Origin: Riptortus pedestris
Lineage: Eukaryota > Arthropoda > Insecta > Hemiptera > Alydidae
Reading direction: 5' to 3'
Assembly (NCBI GenBank): GCA_019009955.1
Contig: CM032233.1
Location: forward strand, 129,009,501 to 129,073,500
DNA: 64,000 nucleotides
This document shows, in pieces, positions 11,201 through 23,944 of this stretch. Positions within the stretch are counted from its first letter, which is position 1. Every line of letters begins with the position of its first letter. The position numbers and the translations under genes are program-made. The notes beneath the pieces were generated by a model. It did not search any database. It was not told the DNA's origin and saw nothing but the letters and a program-made list of their open reading frames with translations.

Positions 11201-14200
11201 TGAGCTGAAGGTAGAGAGTAGATATGTGTCAGGGAGTACTGAAGTGGCTATCTGAGCTGAAGGTAGAGAGTAGGTATGTGTCAGGGAGTACTGAAGTGGC
11301 TATCTGAGCTGAAGGTAGAGAGTAGATATGTGTCAGGGAGTACTGAAGTGGCTATCTGAGCTGAAGGTAGAGAGTAGGTATGTGTCAGGGAGTACTGAAG
11401 TGGCTATCTGAGCTGAAGGTAGAGAGTAGGTATGTGTCAGGGAGTACTGAAGTGGCTATCTGAGCTGAAGGTAGAGAGTAGGTATGTGTCAGGGAGTACT
11501 GAAGTGGCTATCTGAGCTGAAGGTAGAGAGTAGGTATGTGTCAGGGAGTACTGAAGTGGCTATCTGAGCTGAAGGTAGAGAGTAGATATGTGTCAGGGAG
11601 TACTGAAGTGGCTATCTGAGCTGAAGGTAGAGAGTAGGTATGTGTCAGGGAGTACTGAAGTGGCTATCTGAGCTGATGGTAGAGAGTAGGTATGTGTCAG
11701 GGGGTAATGAAGTGGCTCTCTGTGCTGAAGGTAGAGAGTAGGTATGTGTCAGGGAGTACTGAAGTGGCTCTCTGTGCTGAAGGTATAGAGTAGGTATGTA
11801 TCAGGGAGTACTGAAGTGGCTCTTTGAGCTGAAGGTAGAGAGTAGGTATGTGTCAGGGAGTACTGAATTGGCTATCTGAGCTGAAGGTAGAGAGTAGATA
11901 TGTGGCAGGGGCTAGTGAAGTGGCTCTCTGAGCTGAAGGTAGAGACTAGGTATGTGTCAGGGAGTACGGAAGAGCCTCTCTCAGCTGAAGGTAGAGAGTA
12001 GGTATGTGTTAAGTAGTAGTGAAGTGGCTCTCTAAACTGAAGGTAAAGAGTAGGTATGTGTCAGGGAGTACTGAAGTGGCTCTCTGAGCGAAAGGTAGTG
12101 TGCAGGTATGTGTTAAGGAGTACTGAAGTGGCTTTCTGAGCTGAAGGTAGAGAGTAGGTATGTGTCAGGGAGTACTGAAGTGGCTCTCTGTGCTGAAGGT
12201 AGAGAGTAGGTATGTGTCAGGGAGTACTGAAGTGGCTCTCTGAGCTGAAGGTAGAGAGTAGATATGTGGCAGGGACTATTGAAGTGGCTCTCTGTGCTGA
12301 AGGTAGAGAGTAGATATGTGGCAGGGACTATTGAAGTGGCTATCTGAGCTGAAGGTAGAGAGTAGATATGTGCCAGGGAGTACTGAAGTGGCTATCTGAG
12401 CTGAAGGTAGAGAGTAGGTATGTGTCAGGGATTACTGAAGTGGCTATCTGAGCTGAAGGTAGAGAGTAGGTATGTGTCAGGGAGTACTGAAGTGGCTATC
12501 TGAGCTGAAGGTAGAGAGTAGGTATGTGTCAGGGAGTACTGAAGTGGCTATCTGAGCTGAAGGTAGAGAGTAGATATGTGTCAGGGAGTACTGAAGTGGC
12601 TATCTGAGCTGAAGGTAGAGAGTAGGTATGTGTCAGGGAGTACTGAAGTGGCTATCTTAGCTGAAGGTAGAGAGTAGATATGTGTCAGGGAGTACTGAAG
12701 TCGCTATCTGACCGGAAGGTAGAGAGGACGAATGTGTCAGGCACTACTGAAGTGGATATCAGAGCAGAAGGAAGAGAGTAGGTATGTGTCAGGGAGTACT
12801 GAAGTTCCACTCTCAGCTGAAGGTAGAGAGTAGGTATGTGTCAGGGAGTACAGACATGCCTCTTTGAGCTGAAGTTAGAGATTAGTTATGTGTCAGGGAG
12901 TACTGAAGTGGCTCTTTGAGCTGAAGATAGAGTGTAGGTATGTGTCAGGGACTATTGAAGTGGCTCTCTGTGCTGAAGGTAGCGAGTAGATATGTGGCAG
13001 GTATTAAGGATGTGGCTCTCGGTGCTGAAGGTAGAGAGTAGGTATGTGTCAGGGAGTACTGAAGTGGCTATCTGAGCTGAAGGTAGAGAGTAGGTATGTG
13101 TCAGGGAGTACTGAAGTGGCTATCTTAGCTGAAGGTAGAGAGTAGATATGTGTCAGGGAGTACTGAAGTGGCTATCTGAGCTGAAGGTAGAGAGTAGGTA
13201 TGTGTCAGGGAGTACTGAAGTGGCTATCTGAGCTGAAGGTAGAGAGTAGGTATGTGTCAGGGAGTACTGAAGTGGCTCTCTGTGCTGAAGGTAGAGAGTA
13301 GGTATGTGTCAGGGAGTACTGAAGTGGCTCTCTGTGCTGAAGGTAGAGAGTAGGTATGTATCAGGGAGTACTGAAGTGGCTCTTTGAGCTGAAGGTAGAG
13401 AGTAGATATGTGGCAGGGGCTATTGAAGTGGCTCTCTGTGCTGAAGGTAGAGAGTAGATATGTGGCAGGGACTATTGAAGTGGCTCTCTGAGCTGAAGGT
13501 AGAGAGTAGGTATGTGTCAGGGAGTACTGAAGTGGCTCTCTGTGCTGAAGGTAGAGAGTAGGTATGTGTCAGGGAGTACTGAAGTGGCTCTCTGAGCTGA
13601 AGGTAGAGAGTAGATATGTGTCAGGGACTATTGAAGTGGCTCTCTGTGCTGAAGGTAGAGAGTAGATATGTGGCAGGGACTATTGAAGTGGCTCTCTGTG
13701 CTGAAGGTAGAGAGTAGATATGTGCCAGGGAGTACTGAAGTGGCTATCTGAGCTGAAGGTAGAGAGTAGGTATGTGTCAGGAAGTACTGAAGTGGCTATC
13801 TGAGCTGAAGGTAGAGAGTAGGTATGTGTCAGGGAGTACTGAAGTGGCTATCTGAGCTGAAGGTAGAGAGAAGGTATGTGCCAGGGAGTACTGAAGTGGC
13901 TATCTGAGCTGAAGGTAGAGAGTAGATATGTGTCAGGGAGTACTGAAGTGGTTATCTGAGCTGAAGGTAGAGAGTAGGTATGTGTCAGGGATTACTGAAG
14001 TGGCTATCTGAGCTGAAGGTAGAGAGTAGGTATGTGTCAGGGAGAACTGAAGTGGCTATCTGAGCTGAAGGTAGAGAGTAGGTATGTGTCAGGGAGTAAT
14101 GAAGTGGCTATCTTGGCTGAAGGTAGAGAGTAGGTATGTGTCAGGGAGTACTGAAGTGGCTATCTGAGCTGAAGGTAGAGAGTAGGTATGTGTCAGGGAG

Positions 14201-17200
14201 TACTGAAGTGGCTATCTGAGCTGAAGGTAGAGAGTAGGTATGTGTCAGGGAGCACTGAAGTGGCTATCTGAGCTGAAAGTAGAGAGTAGGTATGTGTCAG
14301 GGAGTACTGAAGTGGCTATCTGAGCTGAAGTTAGAGAGTAGATATGTGTCAGGGAGTACTGAAGTGGCTATCTGAGCTGAAGGTAGAGAGTAGGTATGTG
14401 TCAGGGAGTACTGAAGTGGCTATCTGAGCTGATGGTAGAGAGTAGGTATGTGTCAGGGGGTAATGAAGTGGCTCTCTGTGCTGAAGGTAGAGAGTAGGTA
14501 TGTGTCAGGGAGTACTGAAGTGGCTCTCTGTGCTGAAGGTATAGAGTAGGTATGTATCAGGGAGTACTGAAGTGGCTCTTTGAGCTGAAGGTAGAGAGTA
14601 GGTATGTGTCAGGGAGTACTGAAGTGGCTATCTGAGCTGAAGGTAGAGAGTAGATATGTGGCAGGGGCTATTGAAGTGGCTCTCTGAGCTGAAGGTAGAG
14701 AGTAGGTATGTGTCAGGGAGTACTGAAGTGGCTCTCTGTGCTGAAGGTAGAGAGTAGGTATGTGTCAGGGAGTACTGAAGTGGCTATCTGAGCTGAAGGT
14801 AGAGAGTAGATATGTGGCAGGGACTATTGAAGTGGCTCTCTGAGCTGAAGGTAGAGAGTAGATATGTGGCAGGGACTATTGAAGTGGCTCTCTGAGCTTA
14901 AGGTAGAGAGTAGATATGTGGCAGGGACTATTGAAGTGGCTCTCTGAGCTGAAGGTAGAGAGTAGATATGTGGCAGGGACTATTGAAGTGGCTCTCTGTG
15001 CTGAAGGTAGAGAGTAGATATGTGGCAGGGAGTACTGAAGTGGCTCTCTGAGTGAAAGGTAGAGTGCATGTATGTGTTAAGGAGTATTGAAGAGGCTTTC
15101 TGAGCTGAAGGTAGAGAGTAGGTAGGTATCAGGGAGTACTGAAGTGGCTATCTGAGTGAAAGGTAGAGTGCATGTATGTGTTAAGGAGTATTGAAGTGGC
15201 TTTCTGAGCTGAAGGTAGAGAGTAGGTAGGTATCAGGGAGTACTGAAGTGGCTCTCTGAGTGAAAGGTAGTGTGCATGTATGTGTTAAGGAGTATTGAAG
15301 TGGCTTTCTGAGCTGAAGGTAGAGAGTAGGTATGTGTCAGGGAGTACTGAAGTGGCTCTCTGTGCTGAAGGTAGGGAGTAGGTATGTGTCAGGGAGTACT
15401 GAAGTGGCTCTCTGAGCTGAAGGTAGAGAGTAGGTATGTGGCGGGGAGTAGTGAAGTGGCTCTCTGTGCTGAAGGTAGAGAGTAGATATGTGGCAGGGAC
15501 TATTGAAGTGGCTCTCTGTGCTGAAGGTAGAGAGTAGATATGTGCCAGGGAGTACTGAAGTGGCTATCTGAGCTGAAGGTAGAGAGTAGGTATGTGTCAG
15601 GGATTACTGAAGTGGCTATCTGAGCTGAAGGTAGAGAGTAGGTATGTGTCAGGGAGTACTGAAGTGGCTATCTGAGCTGAAGGTAGAGAGTAGGTATGTG
15701 TCAGGGAGTACTGAAGTGGCTATCTGAGCTGAAGGTAGAGAGTAGGTATGTGTCAGGGATTACTGAAGTGGCTATCTGAGCTGAAGGTAGAGAGTAGATA
15801 TGTGTCAGGGAGTACTGAAGTGGCTATCTGAGCTGAAGGTAGAGAGTAGGTATGTGTCAGGGAGTACTGAAGTGGCTATCTTAGCTGAAGGTAGAGAGTA
15901 GATATGTGTCTGGGAGTACTGAAGTGGCTATCTGAGCTGAAGGTAGAGAGTAGGTATGTGTCAGGGAGTACTGAAGTGGCTATCTGAGCTGAAGGTAGAG
16001 AGTAGGTATGTGTCAGGGAGTACTGAAGTGGCTCTCTGTGCTGAAGGTAGAGAGTAGGTATGTGTCAGGGAGTACTGAAGTGGCTCTCTGTGCTGAAGGT
16101 AGAGAGTAGGTATGTATCAGGGAGTACTGAAGTGGCTCCTTGAGCTGAAGGTAGAGAGTAGATATGTGGCAGGGGCTATTTAAGTGGCTCTCTGTGCTGA
16201 AGGTAGAGAGTAGATATGTGGCAGGGACTATTGAAGTGGCTATCTGAGCTGAAGGTAGAGAGTAGGTATGTGTCAGGGAGTACTGAAGTGGCTCTCTGTG
16301 CTGAAGGTAGAGAGTAGGTATGTATCAGGGAGTACTGAAGTGGCTCTTTGAGCTGAAGGTAGAGAGTAGGTATGTGGCAGGGGGTAGTGAAGTGGCTCTC
16401 TGTGCTGAAGGTAGAGAGTAGATATGTGGCAGGGACTATTGAAGTGGCTCTCTGAGCTGAAGGTAGAGAGTAGGTATGTGTCAGGGAGTACTGAAGTGGC
16501 TCTCTGTGCTGAAGGTAGAGAGTAGGTATGTGTCAGGGAGTACTGAAGTGGCTCTCTGAGCTGAAGGTAGAGAGTAGATATGTGGCAGGGTCTATTGAAG
16601 TGGCTCTCTGTGCTGAAGGTAGAGAGTAGATATGTGGCAGGGACTATTGAAGTGGCTCTCTGTGCTGAAGGTAGAGAGTAGATATGTGCCAGGGAGTACT
16701 GAAGTGGCTATCTGAGCTGAAGGTAGAGAGTAGGTATGTGTCAGGAAGTACTGAAGTGGCTATCTGAGCTGAAGGTAGAGAGTAGGTATGTGTCAGGGAG
16801 TACTGAAGTGGCTATCTGAGCTGAAGGTAGAGAGAAGGTATGTGCCAGGGAGTACTGAAGTGGCTATCTGAGCTGAAGGTAGAGAGTAGATATGTGTCAG
16901 GGAGTACTGAAGTGGATATCTGAGCTGAAGGTAGAGAGTAGGTATGTGTCAGGGATTACTGAAGTGGCTATCTGAGCTGAAGGTAGAGAGTAGGTATGTG
17001 TCAGGGAGTACTGAAGTGGCTATCTGAGCTGAAGGTAGAGAGTAGGTATGTGTCAGCGAGTACTGAAGTGGCTATCTGAGCTGAAGGTAGAGAGTAGGTA
17101 TGTGTCAGGGATTACTGAAGTGGCTATCTGAGCTGAAGGTAGAGAGTAGGTATGTGTCAGGGAGTACTGAAGTGGCTATCTGAGCTGAAGGTAGAGAGTA

Positions 17201-18705
17201 GGTATGTGTCAGGGAGTACTGAAGTGGCTATCTGAGCTGAAGGTAGAGAGTAGGTATGTGTCAGGGAGTACGTAAGTGGCTATCTGAGCTGAAGGTAGAG
17301 AGTAGATATGTGTCAGGGAGTACTGAAGTGGCTATCTGAGCTGAAGGTAGAGAGTAGGTATGTGTCAGGGAGTACTGAAGTGGCTATCTGAGCTGATGGT
17401 AGAGAGTAGGTATGTGTCAGGGGGTAATGAAGTGGCTCTCTGTGCTGAAGGTAGAGAGTAGGTATGTGTCAGGGAGTACTGAAGTGGCTCTCTGTGCTGA
17501 AGGTAGAGAGTAGGTATGTATCAGGGAGTACTGAAGTGGCTCTTTGAGCTGAAGATAGAGTGTAGGTATGTGTCAGGGAGTACTGAAGTGGCTATCTGAG
17601 CTGAAGGTAGAGAGTAGATATGTGGCAGGGGCTATTGAAGTGGCTATCTGAGCTGAAGGTAGAGAGTAGGTATGTGTCAGGGAGTACTGAAGTGGCTATC
17701 TGAGCTGAAGGTAGAGAGTAGGTATGTGTCAGGGAGTACTGAAGTGGCTATCTGAGCTGAAGGTAGAGAGTAGGTATGTGTCAGGGAGTACGTAAGTGGC
17801 TCTTTGAGATGAAGATAGAGTGTAGGTATGTGTCAGGGACTATTGAAGTGGCTCTCTGAGCTGAAGGTAGAGAGTAGGTATGTGTTTAGGAGTACTGCAG
17901 TGGCTCTCTGAGCTGATGGTAGAGAGTAGGTATGTGTTTAGGAGTATTGAGTTTGCTCTCTGAGCTGAAGGTAGAGAGTAGGTATGTGTCAGGGAGTACT
18001 GAAGTGGCTCTCTGTGCTGAAGGTAGAGAGTAGGTATGTATCAGGGAGTACTGAAGTGGCTCTTTGAGCTGAAGGTAGAGAGTAGGTATGTGTCAGGGAG
18101 TACTGAAGTGGCTATCTGAGCTGAAGGTAGAGAGTAGATATGTGGCAGGGGCTATTGAAGTGGCTATCTGAGCTGAAGGTAGAGAGTAGGTATGTGTCAG
18201 GGAGTACTGAAGTGGCTATCTGAGCTGAAGGTAGAGAGTAGGTATGTGTCAGGGAGTACGTAAGTGGCTATCTGAGCTGAAGGTAGAGAGTAGATATGTG
18301 TCAGGGAGTACTGAAGTGGCTATCTGAGCTGAAGGTAGAGAGTAGGTATGTGTCAGGGAGTACTGAAGTGGCTATCTGAGCTGATGGTAGAGAGTAGGTA
18401 TGTGTCAGGGGGTAATGAAGTGGCTCTCTGTGCTGAAGGTAGAGAGTAGGTATGTGTCAGGGAGTACTGAAGTGGCTCTTTGAGCTGAAGGTAGAGAGTA
18501 GGTATGTGTCAGGGAGTACAGAAGTGGCTATCTGAGCTGAAGGTAGAGAGTAGATATGTGGCAGGGGCTATTGAAGAGGCTCTCTGAGCAGAAAGGAAAA
18601 GTTGTCATGTGTAAGGGAGTAAGTATGTGCAAGGGAGTATTCAAGTGGCTTTGAGCAGAATTTAGAGTATGTGTTTTTGAGTATCACAGTGGTTCATTCA
18701 GCGGT
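8296..18705 (+). repeat. 52-bp satellite array, roughly 195 monomers, with higher-order structure
   Basis: The period is 52 bp, confirmed by line-to-line phase and by diagnostic variants whose spacings are exact multiples of 52 from 9511 to 18039. The monomer reads GTCAGGGAGTACTGAAGTGG, then CTATCTGAGCTGAAGGTAG, then AGAGTAGGTATGT. Monomer variants include CTCTCTGTGCTG in place of CTATCTGAGCTG, and GGCAGGGACTATTG in place of GTCAGGGAGTACTG. Edges (8296-8560 and 18587-18705) are degenerate, while the centre is highly uniform. The unit is not a multiple of three and no frame stays open, so it is non-coding. It fills most of the intron between fingers 3 and 4. Confidence 0.95.
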
Positions 18706-20824
18706 AGGTAAAGTTGGAACGTTTAAGAGGTATTTGTAAAATTTTCTGCTTCACTTGAAGTGAAACATGTAGAGAGTGTCAATAAGTGTTCTGAAGAAGA
18801 GATATTTTTTTTTTTTTAATATAGAACATTATTTCTTATATTTTCTATTTCTGTGTATACCTTGCTTGCATGATGATAAGGTTGTGTGACAAAAGGTCCT
18901 TCACATCCAAACAGTAGCAACTATTTTTTTATAATGGCAGAGCACTTTCAATGCACCGCCCCCACTTTAGTGCTATTGAATATTTTGTAAATATGTAACA
19001 CAAATAGTATCCAAATTATCATGGGTTATAGTATTAATGTAATGTAGTATGTCGAGTAACTTTACCTCCCTTCTTCTAAACATCTATTTATGTTCTCTGC
19101 AGTTTCCCTTATTCCTAAATTTTCGCGTCCTGACAGCCAATCGAATGTTTATCGAAACTGATAAGCTCTTGTTTTATTTTTTGGGCTATTGGATGATTTT
19201 TAATGTTAGGTGGCGAGAAGATTGGTCAAATAAAATTTTGCTAATACATTATTTAGTTCTCTTGGAATTAATATAAAAGGAATGTTATTTTTCCTTTCCG
19301 CCGTAAGTTAGTAAATTCAGATTTTCGTTTATAATTAGGTGTTCCAATATCTGTCTCCTTTGATTAGTGTAATCTCATTTTTCAGTTTTTACTTGTAATT
19401 AGAGCGAGCTAAGTAAATTAGAAAAATATAAATAATAAATGCACTGAAGGTGAAGTGATAAAGAAAAATAAACGATTGATAAAAAAATAATACGTAAAAC
19501 ACATCAGATCAGGTACAAGTAATTAATGTAAGAATTCATGAGGATTAAGCTCGGCTGAGTTCAGATAACGAGAGAAATGAACATGACAACACTTAAATAA
19601 AAGAAAAATGTTTTATCAAAATTATCTTACATCTGCACCAATATCACCGAAAAAAGGCAAGTAAGTAGCGAGAGAGAAAGGAATATGAAGGTTAGGAAAC
19701 AGATTCAAGGAGGAATTTGGAATGTCACCACTCTCCCATAATAGATAAATCCAGTCGGTATCCATACGAGGACAAATTTTTCACAAGCAGAAGAAAGAGT
19801 CGGCCAACTACTGCATAAATATACAGGAAACATGATAAACTGAAACTTCGTCAATTAGAGAACGGATTATGAAAGAAATCAATTTTTTTACTCTTCATAC
19901 GCAAAGTATGGAAAATCAATCTATTAACTCTTATTTTCAACCTAAGAAGAGGCAGAGTGCGCACTTTCCCTGCAATTATTGCTGCTTTATTTTCTTTATC
20001 AGAAGCGAAGAAAACACTATCTCTAGGCCTTACATTCGTTATTTCTTTTATGGAATTTAGCCAATCAACTCAAAAGCTTCAACCACTCTCCAATGATATA
20101 CAATTCTAGGTCGTTTCGTCAAGAGGACGGATTCACACAAAGCATGAGATAAGGTGCGTGCGATACAACTGAATAACAGATATGCATGTACTTTGAAACA
20201 ACGACATAGCACATAATATTATTTCCAATACATTTCAATTCCTGTTTACATATGTTTTTTTACTCCGAAGAAATAGACAATATGGTGAGATGAGATCTCC
20301 ACTTAGACAATCTGATTATCTATGCTGCCGCTAACGGACTTTTATTTGGATTCATCTTAGCCATGGTGGTGATGAGTGATTGAGGCATTGGCATTTTGCA
20401 TAGTCTCCTTTTTTAAAATGATGAATGTGTGATATAGCAACCTCTGCAATATGACATCCTTCTCTCAGTGGGTTTGTTGTTGAGTACTTGTCAAGAGGTC
20501 CTCAGGTAACATTGATAAACAAAAAACAAATTTCAGCCGATATCTTGGTATCCAACACTTGTTTTAAGATAATTCAGACATGCTGATCAAAAATATGCAA
20601 ACCGTTTGTCTCTATCGCCTTCCGTTTTAGAGATATCGGACATTATCCATTTATATATGAGTAACATTATAACAAGGCATAAAACTCCCAGAGAAGTTAC
20701 AGTAGAGCAACTATTGTTGAATAGAGTACTAATTAACATAAACTACATAGCATCATATAGTTTAAGGTATAATACACATATAAAATACATAGGTATAACA
20801 TAAAGTTCCTTAATTTAAACTTAG
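18706..20824. other. Unassigned AT-rich intron with one decayed HINE-like 3' end
   Basis: Mostly featureless AT-rich sequence. At about 20277-20347 the string GAGATGAGATCTCCACTTAG, then GCCGCTAACGGACTTTTAT resembles a decayed 3' end of the long HINE-like subfamily. Small ORFs here have no recognisable composition or motif. Confidence 0.4.
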
Positions 20825-21335
20825 TTTGGTTTGAATTTCTTGGCTGTAGACTTGCGTTACTGCTGAGCATTTGTGATGTAGGGCTGAAGCATCCAGCAGT
20901 AGTACGCTGATAGCGTGACTCCATCATCGAGATGTCCTGATGGAAACGTTCGCCATGTTCATCACTGACAGAACCTAGGTTCTCGGGAAAGATGTGAGTC
21001 GAGGAGATGAATCTTGAGGGACATGTTGCAACCCATCAAGCTGTACGCACTAATGCACTTCTGCACAATATTTACATAGTCAGGAGATTTATAATTTCCA
21101 AGGAAATTGGCTACAACAGACTTGAATGCCAACCATGCATCTTTTTCAGTATTGCTGAGTAAGTCTTCGAAGTGACTGTCTGAAATGATCTTCCTTATTT
21201 TTGGACTTACGAACACAACTTCTTTCACTGTCGTATATATCAACTCTCGAAACTTGTTGCATAGATACCAAAAAACATCTGGAGTTGTTGTCTAGAGCCT
21301 TCACAAAGTGCTTCATGAGTCTCAGCATTTTGGAG
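20825..21335 (-). pseudogene. Decayed TE-associated ORF (FVKALD...HGERFHQD family)
   Basis: On the minus strand three frames are needed to read KHFVKALDNNSR, VVFVSPKIRKIISDSHFEDL, FLGNYKSPDYVNI, GCNMSLKIHLLDSHLS, PENLGSVSDEHGERFHQD and AYYCWMLQP. I recognise this as a reading frame found in many copies in arthropod genomes, usually annotated as hypothetical and probably transposon-borne. I know no established function. At least two frameshifts (after DSHLS, and after MMESRYQ) and a stop (after ITNAQQ) show it is dead. A second fragment lies at 37957. Confidence 0.7.
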
Positions 21336-23025
21336 GCGCACTTTTCAAAATAACGAAAATCAAAATTTTGATTTTGAGTTTTGGGAAAAAAATTTTATTA
21401 TAACCTAATGTTTGTTACATGCCGTATGACAGGTCATGCTTAAAAGAGTGAAATGGCACCCCTCCTCCCACCTTCCTAGCACAATTAGAACAGGGTGTAG
21501 AGCACTTTAAATAAAGCCCGTACGGCGTTTTGGGGAAAATTCGGCGTTGCATTAAAAAAAAACCTGACGTGATAGAGCAAAACAGTTTTCAGATTTGTAA
21601 TCAGCATGAAAAACTGCATTAGAAAAAGTAAAGATCATGCCAGATATCAATGGCTTGTTTATCACTGTAATTTGTGGTAACTGGAAACTTCGCTTTTCAG
21701 GGTGTGTTAGATCGTCGAAACGATTATAACTCTGATTTAGTAGACTGTATTTATCGGTAAAGGTTGATTCATATAATATTGAAAATAAGAGTGTGAAATC
21801 GAAAAGATATAAGAAAAAATTCACACCTCATCGGAATGTGGTAGATTTCTTCCTACACCGTGATGAATGCCCCTGGCCAGAGCATACGAGGTGGACTCTA
21901 CTCCAGGTGTAGAAAAGTCGAAAAAAATTATTATAAATTTCCTTGCTAACGAAAGACAAGCAAGGCGAACATTAGCAATATGTACGCTTATCTGCTAACG
22001 CTGGGCAAATTACGTAGCGTATAATAAAAAAAATAATGCCGATAAAAAAGGCCCAGCTACAGATAGTAGTGTCAAAAGTTATTGTGGCTACTCCAAAAGA
22101 GTGCTGGCTCTTATTGTGGCTACCACTTGTTGCGATCTGGCTGCGCCAGTAGGGAGTGGAAGCTGTATAAGATGATAATTCCCACAATCAAATCACTAAT
22201 AAAGGATTTGGGAAGGATTCACCAACAATCGATTCTTGACTCAAAATTTAAATATATATAAATTTATTAATGATTAAAAATACACTAATAATAAATATAA
22301 ATTGAAATGAGAAAGGCCCCTTTTAGCGATATAAAGGGGGACACTTATATCTACTTAATCTAATAACAGATACTTAATCTAATTACAATAAAAGAACTTA
22401 GCTGGTTTATAGAAGTTCTCTATCAGACTCTGGGTAGTGCAAGCGATAAGCAGTCTGACTAGGTGCAAGCAGAAGGATTAACGATGTGCCCTGGACAAGG
22501 GTCTCCTTTCAAGAGGATTAAGCTACGATTGTTGTTAATCCCTTCTCGACATCGCCCTTTCTTAGCCTGAACCGATGTCGAACTTTGCCCCTGCCGATCA
22601 AAATATGCTCAAAAAGTCTATTTAACATGAAATTATTATCAAAATTCATCCGGAATATTAATTAGTTTAAGAGCTGTGAGTGTTATTATAAAAATCCATC
22701 GGTGTTATCTACTAAAACACCAGAGCACATGGTGACAACTCCAAATTGGTTAAAACTCTTATTTACAGGTAAAACCTAGACATTTAAGTGTTCATAAATA
22801 ATAATCTTAATGAGCTTTGTGCTGGCATTATTCAAAATATAAAATATATGGTCCATGTAATGCAATCTCAGATTTATAACAGATTTTTCACAGAACAGGG
22901 TATATTTCTGTAGTCTGGCATGTAGCCTGTATATGCACCTCCTCCAACTTCTTAACCATATTGTGATAGAGATGAATCTTATAGTTTGCTCCTTCAGCAT
23001 CTCATGTTTTTATTTTTTATTTCAG
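21336..23025. other. Unassigned intron sequence
   Basis: No confident element. 21970-22560 has a mildly GC-richer texture (TTATTGTGGCTACCACTTG, GCCCTGGACAAGGGTCTCC) suggestive of old mobile DNA, but I could not find termini. The exon 3 acceptor TTTATTTCAG ends at 23025. Confidence 0.35.
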
Positions 23026-23157
23026 GCAAATCAGCCGGTCGGGAAATCAGTGGTGTCCAGTACGAAGCCTGTGGAGTGCAACTTATGCCACCGAAAGTTC
23101 AAGAATATACCAGCGCTAAATGGGCACATGCGCCTCCATGGTGGCTACTTTAAAAAG
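23026..23157 (+). CDS. TRERF1/ZNF541-like protein, exon 3 (isolated finger 4)
   Basis: Exactly 44 codons in phase 0 between TTTATTTCAG and GTAAGT (residues 108-151). A short linker (ANQPVGKSVVSSTKPVE) precedes a canonical C2H2 finger with C125, C128, H141 and H145. Its core FKNIPALNGHMRLHGG is the strongest family signature in the window: the same separate finger with an ALNGHMRLHGG core is found in TRERF1 and ZNF541 and lies apart from their N-terminal finger cluster. The exon is symmetrical (phase 0/0), so it could be skipped without breaking the frame. Confidence 0.92.
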
Positions 23158-23306
23158 GTAAGTCCATTAATCTTTTTAATATTTCACCATTTATGTCGGA
23201 AAACATTTTCAGCAGCACCATATACGACTGAGATCATCCTAAGGATTTAAAGGCTAGGCCATTTAGTTGCAACCATTGCGTTCTTTAGGAACCTGCTTTT
23301 TTTTTT

Positions 23307-23431
23307 AGCAGATTTCCCTTAAGCGAAATCAGCTACTGAGGTCGTGCTCATGACGTGATTTTCGACATTTTCTTCAAATGTCCATCGATCCTACCCAGGA
23401 GATCACGAAAATATGGTGGTTTCAAAACTGT

Positions 23432-23478
<47 letters not shown>

Positions 23479-23927
23479 TTTGTCTGTTAACACTCTAGCG
23501 GTCGCAATTTTTGTTTAATCGATACCAAACTCGGTATTTAACCGTTTTATGTTGAAAGAAAGATCAAGTTCGTTAAAGGCTGAAATCGTATACGTCGGAT
23601 CGAAAACTTGTATAGAACCAATCTTATTGAAAATTAAATTTAGTATAAATATTGTTATGTACATTTATTCTCTATCTTGAATATTAACCGAGATATTTGC
23701 CTTTTTATTATGTGTGTGCGGATAACGGACGAGATGAGATTGGCTTATGTAGGTTCTATTCGTGACTCAGCCCAAGCTAGTTCGGTCGTTTCCTTAACTA
23801 TTCGGCTCCCGTGAAATTGGTTTAGAGACTCGTTAATACTTTTGTCACTAGTATCCCGATTTCTCTATTGTAAAACTTCACGTGGGATATCTGTTTAGTT
23901 TAAGCAGCCCCTGCGTGACGAACGTTT
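23307..23927 (+). mobile_element. HINE-like element, complete
   Basis: It opens AGCAGATTTCCCTTAAGCG, has (TA)n at 23437-23471, the TCTGTTAACACTCTAGCGGT block and the subterminal GGGATATCTGTTTAG, then a hairpin variant AAGCAGCCCCTGCGTGACG. The G-run module is deleted relative to other copies. Length is about 620 bp. Non-coding. Confidence 0.78.
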
Positions 23928-23944
23928 TGTTTTTTTTATACTAT

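Noticed and set aside
8296..18705. CRISPR-like array or protein-coding repeat
   Set aside because: Monomers are directly adjacent without unique spacers, 52 is not divisible by three, and no frame stays open. It is a satellite.
19049..20803. Small plus-strand ORFs at 19049, 19869 and 20606
   Set aside because: AT-rich chance frames with no domain, splice support or similarity to the gene.
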